DNA of 64,000 nt from Podocnemis expansa (lineage: Eukaryota; Chordata; Testudines; Podocnemididae). Both the position numbers and the translations under genes were made by a program. The stretch's first letter is position 1; each line of letters opens with the position of its first letter. Location of the stretch: NCBI GenBank assembly GCA_007922195.1, contig ML681995.1:17510964-17574963 (forward strand), read 5' to 3'. This document shows positions 22,580-35,217 of this stretch, one piece after another. The notes beneath the pieces were generated by a model. That model made no database searches. It saw only the letters and a program-made list of their open reading frames with translations, and was not told where the DNA came from.

Positions 22580-25500
22580 CCTTGCTATACATACATCAAG
22601 TTCACCTTCCTTAAAAATTTCTGGTCTTCCTCTGCTGCGGGGTTCTTGAGGGCATGAAAATGAAACTCCCAAGAAAAGCCATTACTTGACTAACGTAGTT
22701 ATTGACTAACGTATATTATAAGGCTATCTTCTTGTCTGTGGACAGTGCAGAAAAACCATTACCCTTAATTAGATTACTCCAGCAGTGGGTGATGGTTTTA
22801 CAGTCTGCTTCACATCATATTAGGTAGGGTCACAGCACATCTATTGGAAACAAGGTGACTCCATGTAATCCCATGTAACATTATGATACCATCAGGCAAT
22901 CCATGCATGTTTTCCTTGGAGGAATGAATGCCTGGCATAAAGCTTGTATAGATTCCTGTTGTGAGGTTTTTTTTTTTGAATATGCTTTTTGTGGAGACCT
23001 TTACTTTTCTCAGCTGTGGAACCACATTTTAAAAGACTATACATGGCCATCTGTAAACAAAAGCAACCTGTTTATAACAGGCTGTATCACTGTTACTGAG
23101 AGCTAATTTTAAAGTGAAACTCGATTTGCCTTCCTTAGTGGGGGAGAAAAATCCATCATCAAAAGGACTAGTAAGCAAGGTAAGGACCAGACCCACTATT
23201 CTGATCTTGTATGAGGTGAGATCTTCATGCATGGTAGGCTACAATGTGAATCTTTTAGGCAATCAGATTTATCTTCTTTGACATTCCTCCTGCCAAGTGT
23301 AGATTTCTTTATGAATCACTTCCCTATAGATGTTCTCTAGTATTTATCATTCAGCCATTTGTTTTCCTTTTAAAGTGGATTTATCACTAGTATAATGGTA
23401 GAATGGGGGACTACAGTTCCTCACTGAGCCATAAAATAGTATAAGCAATAGTGCAAGATTGTCTCTGAAACAAAAGGGCAGCCTACAGAGCAAATGGATA
23501 GTTGTCTCCACTAGCTGTTCAGTCCTTATTCTGGGCTTGCAGTCTAGTGTGGTTACAGGGTTGACATCTCTTAACTAGAACAAGTCAACATTTTTCAAAT
23601 GTTTGAAAAGTCTCTCTGGGATTTTTAATTCCAATTTTAAAAATAGACAGTGGCATGTTGAATCTTTGGACTTTTTAGTCTGCTTTTTAAACCTCTACAA
23701 AGTTAGTATACATTTTTGGGTATTTGAAGAGGGAAGAAAGAACTTGACCAGCCCTAATAAATCCCTTGATATCATCTCAATTCAAACAAGCCACCAACAG
23801 ACACTGCATGGTAACATTTGACCACTGGCTGTCAGTTTTAGGTCAGCGAGTCCCAATCCTTGAAAAGTTTTTTTGTTGTGTTGGTATTTTTCTTGATCTT
23901 ATCAGGAGCCTAGCAAAACCCATATAAATTAAAAATATAAAAAATAAAAATCAAGGCCACTTAATGCCTAGGGTGAAAAGCTTGGGGGAAAAAAATCTGT
24001 TTTTGTTTTTGTTTTTTTTAAAGGGATATTTCTAAAGTTTAAAGGATGTGGAGAAAAATTTAAACATGATGTAAGCATGACCCTATAGACTTGAAAGCTA
24101 GCAGGTGAATTAAGAACCCCTGTATATTTTTCAATTATTATTATTTTTAAGCTGTCACATGATTTCTTGAGGCCTGACTCAATATTTTTGAATTTTTGGG
24201 TTGTAAATATGGCTTATTCAATGCTCTTAGGTTTTAACAAATGTGGAAGTTCTTTGTGTTGACATGTGCCTGAGACTTTGCACTTTCAGCCTTGGAGATA
24301 AAAGGCTTCATCCTTATCAGTCCCCAATATTGCCTGCTTTCTTAGTATGTAACATTTAATGTGTTGTCTTTGTATTTCCTAAAGATATTAATCTGAGAAG
24401 CAACCAATATTTTCACTGTTGGATTTCCTTTCTATTAATAACTGCAAAACACTGTTCATGGACTAACTATAGTTAAAAAAAAAAAGGCAATTTATTAGAA
24501 TTGTTGCCCAAGGCAACATTCAAAGCTGTGTAATACTTATTTAACAGGTTGACCTCTTTTCTGAGGTTAAGATTACTGCTTAAATAAATTTGATTATTCA
24601 TTTTAAAACACTTATTAAAACTCTTATTGGCACTGCTATCAACATGACAGAAGTCTTCAGCTTTTTGGAACCATCCTCTAAGAAAAATTTATTTAAAAAA
24701 AAAAGTTATCATCTGCTAACTATAGACATAGACTGAAGGTGTTGGAGGGACTAGATGCATTCTCCTCTGAAACCTCAACACCAGGTTCTGAACTCATTGA
24801 TTTGTGTGACTGCAATGGTTAACTACCAGTAGGCATTTCTTTAAAAGCACCTATAATGCATTTTTAGCACAAAATATAGGGCACTTTGTTACTCTGTTCC
24901 CCTTCCTTTTACTGATCAGGAACCTTCATGAGTCCCCTGCTGGGGAGTTCCTTGACATCAATCCTTCCAGGGGTTTAGAACAGGCATAACAATTCCTGTA
25001 GGTCCCTCCCAAGTCAGTGGTGCAGAGTATGATAGAGTGGAAGAGCCAGGGAGGAGTTAAAGGTTGCCTGCCACAGGGGTTTCAGATAAAGAGTATCCTT
25101 TTTTTTCCAGAGGGGAGAAAGGAAAGGATTTCAGGATCTTGCAGCCTGGTCAGGATAATAGTTTTGGTTTGTGTTTTGAGTAATGAACTGCAACCTGAAG
25201 CAAAAGTCTGACAAAGACTCTGGTGTGGCAATGGCTATTTCCTGGGTTAGTGAGGGAGCCCATTAGCTCATACGGAGGCATTTAAGAGGAATACTTGGGC
25301 CATGATGAGCTCCAGCTACAGCCCTTGGAGACCATAACCAGGTGGTACAAATTGGCACATTCCTCAGGCAATTCTGACTGCAGTGGGGCTTGGGCAGGAA
25401 TGTAGGGTGTGTTTACACTACATCCTTCTTTGCTGGCATGTATTGTTCACTGGTCTAATCCCATAGCATGGGTATGAATAGTGGTGTGGACCATGAGGCG

Positions 25501-27812
25501 TGACATAGGCAAGTTGAGTAAAGTCATGTCTAAGTGGTCGGGCCTGTACTCTGACACATGCTCTACTTGGCTCTCTATTCACCCAAGCCATGCCTTCCAT
25601 CTACACTGTTGTCTTTGGCAGAGTATTTTTTCCCTGCTGTCTCTCTTCTGCTGGAGCCTTTCCCCGGAGAAAGGCTCAGTGCATGAGCTCATGTTCAATT
25701 GGTTAGTCACCATGACCCTCAATCCTTTTCTGAGTTGTTACATCCCTGAGTAGAGTACCCCATCCTGTAAGGATGGCCTGCATTCTTTGTTCCAAGGAGT
25801 ATACATTTACATTTAGCTGAATTAAAACATACTCTTAAGAAGTGCTATGAAACAGTCATTCATGTCCTAGCCAGTCTTCTGGAGAGTCTCAACAGTTCCC
25901 TCTTAGCTGGCTGAATCAGGGGAAAAGCATACACCATGCCTGTGCACACCCTAATGAAAAGATATCAGTGTGGTTTCTGCTACACTTTTGATTAAAAAAA
26001 AAAAAATCAGGGAAGTAGTACCAGTGTCACATGATGTAAACAATGAACCTGGCATAAAACCCCCATAAATGATGCATTTTTCCAAAGAGACAAGGTGCAT
26101 GAGGTAATACTTTTTTACTAGAACAACTTCTGTTGGTCCTGGTCTACGGGAATCTGTGCTTGGTGAGGTTGGGGGGTTGTTCAAAGGCCAGAAGAGGGAC
26201 TTTGGGAAAGATTTCTTTTGGGATGTGGCCACTACCTATAAAGTATGGGTTGTACTTGTTTAATGGTACCCCACACAGATTCCTATGCTGGGTGTTGGGT
26301 GATAACTAGGGGAGGGTGGTTGGAGGGTTCTTTCCCCCACCACCACATTGAAGCAGATTCTCTCAAGATATGTGTCCCCTTCTATGATTGGATTTCCTTC
26401 TCTGGAGGAACATCCTTATTTAGTAAAGGCAGTTTTAAATACAGTGGGATGTATATTCTGGGTTCTTGAATGCTGAGCTGTAGATAAGAGATTTCTCGGT
26501 GTGTTTGGGATAATTACTGGATAATGTGAAGGTAACTGTGGTGACTGAGGGTGTCTTCCATATAGTTGTCTGTAAGGTTTCATTGGTGAAACTGATTATG
26601 GTGTTAGGAAGCTGATGCTGGTATGGGAGTGTTCCAGTGAAAGGTTAATGGATGAGTGGTTGGTGATTGAAGTTGTTACAGTGCAAATCTGAGGGAGTTA
26701 GAAGTCATCTGTCTAGAAGATGAAAATGTCATTGATATATATCGTATGTTTTTGTGGTGCATTTGTCTGGATCTTCTTCCAGAAGATAGCTTATGAAGAG
26801 TCAACATATTGAAGAAGTATCCTAGTACCTATGGTGTGAAGCTCAATGACAATGTATTTTATGAATATTTCTCCCCATTTTTGAAATGTAATTAACTAGT
26901 TTGTTCAGTGACCTGGCTAGGTAGGCTATGTTAACTGTGAGAAGAGGCAATGGTAAACCAAGACAAAAAGGGAAATTTTAAATTTTTTAGAAATTTTTAT
27001 AAGGGAAAATCCAAATATTACACAAGGAGGATTAATAACAAACATTACCAAGTACTCATTACTTATAATAATAAAATATAGATTACCAACAGATTATTTT
27101 TTGCACACTTGTACACATTACTCTTCCTTACTCTATGCAGTTACTAACAAACACACTGTATCTAGCAAAAACCAAAGAGATTACTCGGCAATATACTGTG
27201 CCACTTGAGAGAAGAATCAACTTTTCCTCCCCTTGGCTTTTAAGTCCACCTCAACTCTTCCTTTCCTGTTCTTTTGCTCTTCAGCTTGAAGTGCTCCTTG
27301 CCTTCACTGTTTCTGCAGCAAGTGCCACAGGACTCCTAGTTTGTTCTTCTCACAGAGTTTATACAGGTAGGATTTCCTCATTTGTCCATTAGATAGCTTT
27401 TAACTGTATTCCTTCAATAGATGTTTAGACCATCATTTATCTCTGTTCATGTACTTCAACTCCTTTGTGTGTGGGCTTCTTGTTTAATATTTTCAGGATC
27501 TGTTTTCTTCTAACATAATTTTTTGATCGATTCACTTTTTCAAAAATTATATTTCCTTTCCATTGTTTTTCCCTTGGTACTCTGGCATGTTTGTAGATCT
27601 TACTAATTTCCATTTCCACTTAGTATCTGCTAACATACTCAGGTCTGGCTTTTTGGGTTCTTTTTTTTTCCTGCTTCTTCTGAAACCTTTCCTATTTTCC
27701 ATCTTTCCTCCTTCTCACTTCCCAGTTCCCTACTTTTTATTCTTTTTGTTCTTCTTTTATTTTGTCATCTCACCTCCTAACCCAGCTCTGGTTCATCATT
27801 TAGTCTAGCATC
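22580..27812. other. No gene or clear repeat
   Basis: About 5.2 kb of AT-rich, apparently unique DNA with poly-A/T runs near 22,967, 24,007, 24,474, 24,694 and 25,994. Near 25,405 'gggtgtgtttacactac' resembles a MITE end, but no partner end was found. Open frames are all short, with no domain wording. I see no gene. Confidence 0.5.
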
Positions 27813-28049
27813 TAGGGCTGTGTTCACACAGCACTTTTGTTTCGAAGCAATCTCGTTGTTTCGAAACAAAAAAAACCATGTTCACATGATGCACCATTGT
27901 TTCGAAACAAGGGTGTTGTTTCGAAACAAGTTAAACCCCATTTGGGGTCGAAACAACCTTGTTTCGAAACACTTGTTTCGAAACAACACGTGTGAACATA
28001 TTGTTTCGGAACAAGACGTTCCGAAACAACATTTAAAGGGCTGCCCCCT

Positions 28050-28232
28050 CAGCACCCTGGCCAGGGAACACTCAGCACCCTGGCCAGGGTGCTGAGGGGT
28101 GTCCCCTGGCCAGCAGGCACCGGGGGGGGTTCAGCGCTGCCCGGTGCTGCTCCCCGCCGGTGCCTGCAAAGGGGGGCTGCAGGCACCGGCAGGCTTCAGC
28201 GCTGCCCCGCGCTGCTCCCCGCCGGTGCCTGC
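28050..28232. repeat. GC-rich tandem repeat of about 65 bp unit, running into the gap
   Basis: At least two near-copies of a unit containing 'ttcagcgctgcccc', 'gctgctccccgccggtgcct' and 'gcaggcaccgg', preceded by doubled 'cagcaccctggccagg'. The array reaches the first N at 28,233, so copy number is unknown. Long open frames across the N run are artefacts. Confidence 0.75.
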
Positions 28233-28632
28233 NNNNNNNNNNNNNNNNNNNNNNNNNNNNNNNNNNNNNNNNNNNNNNNNNNNNNNNNNNNNNNNNNNNN
28301 NNNNNNNNNNNNNNNNNNNNNNNNNNNNNNNNNNNNNNNNNNNNNNNNNNNNNNNNNNNNNNNNNNNNNNNNNNNNNNNNNNNNNNNNNNNNNNNNNNNN
28401 NNNNNNNNNNNNNNNNNNNNNNNNNNNNNNNNNNNNNNNNNNNNNNNNNNNNNNNNNNNNNNNNNNNNNNNNNNNNNNNNNNNNNNNNNNNNNNNNNNNN
28501 NNNNNNNNNNNNNNNNNNNNNNNNNNNNNNNNNNNNNNNNNNNNNNNNNNNNNNNNNNNNNNNNNNNNNNNNNNNNNNNNNNNNNNNNNNNNNNNNNNNN
28601 NNNNNNNNNNNNNNNNNNNNNNNNNNNNNNNN
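28233..28632. other. Assembly gap (400 N)
   Basis: Exactly 400 undetermined bases inside the foldback MITE. The round length may be a placeholder rather than a measured size. Confidence 0.99.
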
Positions 28633-28822
28633 AGCCCCGGAGGAAGCGAAATAGCAGGTTCACAGTGTGAACCTGCTATTTCGTTTCCCGCTTTTTTCTT
28701 ATTTTGAAATGACTTTTTTGCTAATTCGAAGTAAGTCATTTCGAAATAAGGTGTTATTTCGAAACAAGTTGTTTCGAAACAACTTGTTTCGAAATAACCA
28801 TGTATGTGTGAACACAGCCTAG

Positions 28823-29173
28823 GTCCTCCTTCTTTAGCAGATTTTTTAACCCCACTGCCCCATTGGGCAGGTTCCCAGCCTCCTCCCGAGCTCCAGCTGC
28901 AGTCTTTGGCTGTCTGTCTCCTCAGGGTAGCATTCTGTGCTGCTGCAGCAGGTGGTCAGGCCAGCATCCCGATTAGTGCAGTTTGCCCTATAGATTCCAG
29001 ATGCTGATTCCATTGAAGTGTATGGAAATTCTGCCGGTGATGTCAGTGTGTTCTGGGTTTAGACCTTAGAAAAGTGTCATTGTTCCTGGAATGTCACTTC
29101 ACAGATGTCTTGAACCCAAGTCAGAAGCAGAGTTGCCAAGTCTTTGTTGCCTTTTTGAACTTGGGCTAACAGT
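28823..29173. other. No recognised feature
   Basis: Mixed-composition sequence between two MITEs. Nothing recognised. Confidence 0.4.
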
Positions 29174-29176
29174 CTG

Positions 29177-29452
29177 GGCCCTAGTCTACACTGACCAATG
29201 TTTTTGGTGGCAGTCGACCGGCATTTATTCAAGGCATGTTAAATGCCTTGTGTAAATGCTGGTGACTTTCTTAGCTGCTGGGACACACTCGAGAAAGGCA
29301 CCCACAAATGCTTTGTAGTTGGCTTTCCCGTATGTCTCCTGAGGGGCAGGACTTCCAGAGCTGCCACAGCAGCAAGTTCAGACTTTCTGATAAGTGCTCC
29401 CAGGATGCTGGGCCGACGGCGGCAATTTTGCCACCATCGCTATAGACATACC
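29177..29452. mobile_element. MITE with GGCCCTAGTCTACAC end
   Basis: Left end GGCCCTAGTCTACAC and right end CTATAGACATACC are imperfectly inverted; 3 bp flanks CTG (29174-29176 and 29453-29455) match. The interior is not an array of short palindromes, so it is a different subfamily from the foldback copies. Confidence 0.6.
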
Positions 29453-29455
29453 CTG

Positions 29456-30055
29456 ATTTCACCTTGTAGGCTTTGTGGCTAATTGCTAATTGGAGATGAG
29501 AAGCAGGACAGCTGTTTTCTTTCTTCCTCACTGCTATTTCAGACTGAGTTACTTTGAATTGGTTGGTCCACATCAGCTAAGAACACAGCATATGTTGCAG
29601 TGAAGAGATACCCTACATATAGTAATTTATATTTAATTTATATCTCTGTCCTTTCAAGTTTTGTTAGCCTGTTAATTGATTTCCTGTGAAAATAAATAAA
29701 TGTGACTTGGCTTAGATGCTAAGGATGCAAGGATGAAATTACAGTACTCAGATAGGAAAGAACAAGTTTAAATTTTTAAATAACTTTCAAGTCAGCACTT
29801 TGGCACAGAGCCAGACATTCACTATATCATTTAATTAAAGTTGGCCTACTTATGTCAAGAAATGAGCAAGATTTTCATTTTTTTTGGTTCTCTGAATATA
29901 TTGCTAAGCCCTTTAAAATAAAAAGAAGGTATTGTAATGATCTGGATCTGGGGATTTTAGATTCTAGAGAGTGCTGTATACCATATCTATTCATGATGCA
30001 CGAATATGTGCAAACCTATTTTTTTGATGATGAAAAGACTCTTTGAACAAGCAAT
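29456..30055. other. No recognised feature
   Basis: AT-rich, apparently unique. A 64-codon open frame (29852-30046) has no domain wording. Confidence 0.45.
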
Positions 30056-30804
30056 TCACCTAACAATGACCATACCGGCTTAGACCAATGGCCCAAGTAG
30101 CTCAGTATTCTGTCTTCTGGTGGTGGCCAGGACCAGGTGCTTTCGAGGGAATAAGCAGAAGTCTTCATCAAGTAATCCATCCCATTTGCCATTCACAGCC
30201 TTTGGCAAACAGAAATCCCTGACCATCCTGACTAATATCCGTAGATGTACCTATCCTACATTTAACTGACCTAGTTCTTTTTTGAATCCTCTTTTACTCT
30301 GTGTCTTCAACATCCTCTGGCAAAGAATTCCACAGATTGCTATGAATGATGTGAAGAAATACTTCCCTTTGTTTGTTTTAAACTTGCTGCCTATTAATTT
30401 CATTTCATGACCCCTAGTTTCTGTGTTAGGAGAAGGAATAAATAACACATTCTTATTTATTTTCTCTATGTCAGTCATGATTTTAAAGACCTCTATCATA
30501 TGTTCCCTTTATCATCTCTTTTCCAAGCAGAAAAGTCTGTCCTATTCATCACCCCTCATATAAAAGCTGTTGCATGACCCTAATCATTTGTTGCCTTTAG
30601 CTGTACTTTTCCAGTTCCAATGCATCTTTTTTTGTGGTGGAGTAACCAGATCTGCACACAGTATTTAAGATGTGGTTGTCCCATGGGTTTATAAAGAGGC
30701 AATATGATATTTTCTATCTTATGAGCTCTCCCTTTCCTAACAACTTATAATGTTCCATTAGCTTTTTTGACCACCATTGCACATTGAGTGGATGTTTTCA
30801 GTGA

Positions 30805-30862
30805 AAAATAAATCTGTCTTTAAGTGCCACAGGACTCCTTGGTTTGTTTGTTTGTTTGTTTC
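30805..30862 (+). repeat. Penelope-like terminal fragment nested in CR1
   Basis: 'AATAAATCTGTCTTTAAGTG' then 'CCACAGGACTCCTTGG' followed by a (GTTT)n tail splits the CR1 words 'gatgttttcag' and 'agaactgtccac'. It is the outer end of the same terminal repeat seen at 56.9 kb. Confidence 0.65.
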
Positions 30863-32850
30863 CAGAGAACTGTCCACAATGAATCCAGGATCTTCTTTTT
30901 TTTCTGAGTGATAATAGCTAATTTAGACCCCCATCATTTTATATGTATAGTCGAGATTGTTTTCAAATGTGCATGTTTTTGCATTTATCAATGTTGAATT
31001 CCATCTGTCATTATGTTGCCCAGTTACAGGTTTTATAAGGTATCTTTGTATATCTTCAAAGTCTGCTTTGGACTTGAATAGTTTTGAATCATTTGCAGAT
31101 TTTATATTCTCACCATTTATCCATTTTCCCATATCATTTATGAATATGTTGAACAGTACTGATCCCAGTCCAGACCTCTCAAGAAAACCTCTCTCCAGAA
31201 GTGCTGCTGGCTTGGGAAAAGACTCAGGGCTTGGGCACTGGGACTCGAGCCCTGTAAGCCCAGTGCCAGCGATGCCCCTGCCTCTCTCTATTCTGAAAAC
31301 TGACCATTCATTCCTGTCCTTTGTTTCCTATCTTTTAACCAGTTATTGATCCAGGAGAGGTCCTTCCTTCTGATTTCATGATAACTTACTTTGCTTCTGA
31401 GGCTTTGGTGAGGTAGCTTGTCAAAGGCTTTCTGAAAGTCTAAGTATGCTATAGCCACTGGATCACCCTTATCCTCATGCTTGTTGACCTCTCAAAGTTC
31501 TGTAGATGGATGAAGCATGATTTCCCTCTATAGAAACTGTGCTGACTCTTCCCCAAAAGAACATTCATCTATGTGTCTGAAAATTCTGTTCTTTACTATA
31601 TTTTCAACCTACTTGCCTGCTACTGAAGTTAGGCTTACTGCCTTGTTATTGCCAGGATTGAATCTGAAGCCTTTTTGAAAAATTGGCATCACATTAACTG
31701 TCCTTCAGTCATATAGTACAAAATGCCATTGAAATGGTAGTTTACATACAATACTTAGTACTTCTGCAATTTTGCATTTGAATTCCTTCAGAACTCTTGG
31801 GGTGGATACCATCTGGTTCTGGTAGCTTAGTACTGTTTAATTTGTCCATTTGTTCCAAAGCCTCCTGTAATGACACCTCTATCTGGGACAGTTCCTTAGA
31901 TTTGTCACCTAAAAAGAATGGCTCAGGTTTAGGGATCTCTCTCACATCCTCATCTGTGAAGACCAATGCCAAGAATTCATTTAGTTTCTCAGAAATAGCC
32001 TAATTTTCCTTGAGTGCTTCTTTATCATCTTAACTGTCCAGTGGCCCCATTGGTTGTTTAGCAGACTTCCTGCTTCTCGGTATTTAAAAATGGTTTTGCT
32101 GTTACATTTTGAGTCTGTGGCTAGCTGTTCTAATTATACTTTTACCCTTCACTTGCCAGAGTTTATCCTGCTTTCTATGTTCCTCAATAAGATTTAACTT
32201 CTTAGGGTTTTGTTTTGTTTTTAGGATGCCTTTTTGCCTCCAGCTCCTTCTTTTACTTTGTTTTAACCAAAGTAGCACTTTTTTGGTCTTCTTGCTATAT
32301 ACATATATATTATTATTATTAATTTATTTATTATTTGAGGTATATGATGACATTGAGCCTTTATTATGGTGTCTTTTAAAAATTTCCATGCATCTTGCAG
32401 TGATTTCACTTATGGCACCATATATTTTAATTTCTGTTTAACTAATGCCCTCATTTTTGTGTATTTCCCCTTCGTGAAAAATTAACTGCTATGGTGGGTG
32501 GGCTGCTTTGGTGTCTCCCCCACCTCTAGGGATGTTAAAGTTTATTATGTTATGGTTATTATTAAATGGTTCAGCTATATTCTACTCTTGGATCAGATCC
32601 CGTGCTCTACTGAGGACTAAATCAGGAATTGCCTCTCCTCTTGTGGGTTCCAGGACTAGCTGCTCCAAGAAGCAGTTATTTAAGGTGTCAAGAAAATTTT
32701 ACTCCTACATCACATCCTGAGGTGATCTGCAACCAGTCAATAGGGGGATAATTGAAGTCCCCATTATTACTGATTTTTTAAATATATTTATAGCTTCTCT
32801 AATTTCTGAGTATTTCACACTCACTATCACCATCCTGGTCATATCAATCA

Positions 32851-32955
32851 ATGAAATCATAGGGCTGGAAGGGACCTCATGAGATCATCGAGTCCAACCC
32901 CCTGGGAATTGAACCCAGGACCTTCTGCATGTTAAGCAGAGGTGCTAGCATATGG
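32851..32955 (-). repeat. Chimeric SINE: tRNA-like head fused to CR1 3' tail
   Basis: Read on the minus strand: a tRNA-like stretch with a B-box GGTTCAATTCC (32915-32905; consensus GGTTCGANTCC) and 'gcagaaggtcctggg', joined directly to the CR1 tail words 'ggactcgatgatctcatgag' and 'gtcccttccagccctatgat'. The A-box side is truncated. This build suggests mobilisation by CR1 machinery. It interrupts CR1 between 'catcctggtca' and 'tggtatgtccct'. Confidence 0.75.
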
Positions 32956-33600
32956 TTAGTGGTATGTCCCTATTGCTATCTATTTTTTATTCTATCATGG
33001 AATCACTATCCACAGAGCTTCCATGGCACAATTTGGTGTATTTTAAGATTTGTATTTCATTTGACTGTATATCTTTCACATATAGTGCCACTCCCCCACC
33101 AGTATGACCTACTCTGCCATTTCTGTTTATTTTGTACCCTGGGTATTACTGTGTCCCATTAATTATCCCCATTCCACCAAGTTTCTGTGATGCTCATTAG
33201 TCCTGGTGCCAGTGCCCCGAGTGCTTGGTGCAGCCTCTGCCTCCCCTCCGCAGGTGGCCTGGCCCTGGATCCCCACCCAGATACAGTTCTGCCTTCTCAA
33301 CTGGCCTCACATGTGGAACTGTAAGGATTTCAGAGATTGCTACCTTTGAGGTCCTAGACTTTAGTCTTTTACCTAGTTGCCTAAATTTGGCTTCCAGAAT
33401 ATCTCCTATCTTTCCCTATGTCACTGGTACCTACATGTACTGTGACCACCAGCTCCTCCTTAGCACTATACACAAATCTGTCTAAATGTTGCGGGAGATT
33501 CATAACCTTCACACCCAGCGGGCAAGTCACTATGTGTTTTTTCAGACCTGGAAGCTGCAGGTCTCTAATTCTTATATAAATCATGTAGCTAGGAAATACC

Positions 33601-34195
33601 AGGAAACATTAGGGGGCAGAGACTGAGCTCCAGAGGCTGAACAGCTCCCTATCCAGTTACCTGGGACATAAATAAGATAGTGATGTAAATGATTAGCTAA
33701 AACCAGAGTGTAATTTATAACCAAACTACAATGTTCATGGCAGGTGTAAACTTAGACAAATGATGCAAAGCTCTCATGAGGAAGATAAAGGGGACACAAA
33801 CCATGATATATAGGTACATTTCTTTTCTGAGCAGACATTGGTGACTTGTGTAAGGGATCATCAAATGCCAACAGAAATGTGGTATTGTGTTGTTGTTAAA
33901 GGCTGTTGCTTCACTCTGGGCATTAAGACTGACTTTTTTGCTCTTTCTTGAAGTCTTGATTTCTATTGTCTCCCATTCTTTGGGCAATAGAGAACGTGCA
34001 TACTTCTCAGTTATTTCTGGGGAGGTGGGGTAATACATATTAGAAGTTGCTGTGAGGACTCTGCTGTGATTCATCTAAAGTTCATTGAAAGCAATTTACC
34101 TTCATGAGGTGTTTTGAGTTTAATAACTGCCTTTTTCTGACAAAACTATTTTAATCAGAAAGCTTCTGACCAGTTCTGCTGGTCATCCAAGGTTG
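33601..34195. other. No recognised feature
   Basis: A 119-codon minus-strand open frame (34074-33715) lacks domain wording and coding-like features. I do not call it a gene. Confidence 0.4.
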
Positions 34196-34199
34196 AAAA

Positions 34200-35190
34200 A
34201 GGCTTTTGCAGAATTAGAGGGTATTTGGAAAAAAGAACAAGAATATACAAAAGCCTGGAAAAATCTCATGAAAAGAGATTGAAAGATGAGTGAGGAGATG
34301 AATAAGAGGGGACATGATGATAATATATAAAATAATGAAAGCAGGAGCATCGCTGCTTCAGGGGAAGACCCAAGGCCTGGGCCTGGGCCCGGGCCCTGCC
34401 CCCGCCCCCTTCCCCAATCTGGAGGCAGGGCCCTGGGCTCCTGCCACTGCCAACCCGGCCCCTGATCCCTGGCTGGGGACAGGGCTGGGTGAGACAGTGG
34501 CTGCTGCGAGCACCCCAGCCTGGGAGGGACAGGCACTGCTGTGGCTACCCATAACCTGGCTAACAAGTCCGGGAAAGGAAGATGCTGCTGTGGCTGGCCT
34601 GGACCCATACCCTGCAGGGGATGGGGACGGGAGAGGCAGAGGGTGCCCCAGGCATTTGGGGCACTGGCGCCGGACTCAGGGCACATGCCCCCTGTGCCAG
34701 GCACCAGTGATGTCCCTGGAGGAAAGGTCTAGAAACTATAACTTGGAAGCCTTTCGTTTTGGTCTTGTACAACAAGCACAAACCAACATCAAACGAAATT
34801 GAGAAGTGGCAAATTCCAGGCTGATCAATGGACATAACTTTTTTCACACAATGCATAATTAGACTTTGGAACTCCCAGCTACAGAATGTCATTGACAGTA
34901 AGAACGTGGCAAGATTCAAGAAGGGCCGGGACTTTTACATGGATACTGAGGCTATCCAGAGTTACACTTGATGTTTTCAAAGGGACATTAAATTTCCATC
35001 CTCACAAGACAATCTCTAACTGATACAGACTGGGCTGAGACCCAGTGGGATGAGCAGATTGTCCTGCGGCTGCCTAAGGCAGGCTTTTTACATCTTTTTC
35101 TGAAGTGGTTGGGACTGGTCACTGTTCAAGATGTGGTACTGGATTGGATGGACCGTGAGTCTAATAGGCTGGCAATTCCTTTCTTCTTCT
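34200..35190 (+). repeat. CR1-like LINE 3' region with a GC-rich insertion
   Basis: Left part (34.2-34.34 kb, 'gaggggacatgatgataat') and right part (34.73-35.19 kb, 'agctacagaatgtcattgac', 'gtactggattggatggacc') read as one plus-strand LINE tail interrupted by a GC-rich block at about 34,342-34,728 made of 'cctgggcc' repeats. The insert opens long frames on both strands that I reject as coding. Confidence 0.65.
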
Positions 35191-35217
35191 TTTTTTTAAC
35201 AGGTGAAGATCCTAAGT

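Larger units (their letters stand above)
27816..28819. mobile_element. Foldback MITE, 'TTGTTTCGAAACAA' core, containing the assembly gap
   Basis: Ends GGCTGTGTTCACAC and GTGTGAACACAGCC are exactly inverted over 14 bp, with perfect 3 bp flanks TAG (27813-27815 and 28820-28822). Both arms are arrays of GTTTCGAAACAA palindromes. The centre is a GC-rich minisatellite with a 400 bp run of N. It shares 'cagcaccctggccag' words with the 55.1-56.1 kb MITE. Confidence 0.85.
30060..33600 (-). mobile_element. CR1 LINE, long minus-strand copy, degenerate
   Basis: From the 3' UTR at about 30.06 kb ('cggcttagaccaatggccca', 'gcaaagaattccacag') through the RT region (complement of 30.9-31.7 kb), the pre-RT linker (31972-31742: VFTDEDVREIPKPEPFFLGDKS and LNSTKLPEPDGIHP, normally NKSPGPDGIHP), the endonuclease region (32.5-33.2 kb) and upstream sequence to about 33.6 kb. 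Insertions within it: a Penelope-type tail at 30,805-30,862, a GC-rich patch at about 31,190-31,280, a chimeric SINE at 32,851-32,955 and a GC-rich patch at 33,208-33,305. Many indels make it non-functional. Confidence 0.85.

Noticed and set aside
28089..28739. Several ~160-200 codon frames across the gap
   Set aside because: They are open only because N codons are not counted as stops.
32905..32915. tRNA gene suggested by the B-box
   Set aside because: No A-box or acceptor stem; the unit is fused to a CR1 tail, so it is a SINE head.
34183..34919. Overlapping 116-173 codon frames on both strands
   Set aside because: They arise from a GC-rich insert of 'cctgggcc' repeats within a CR1 tail; open on both strands, no domain.
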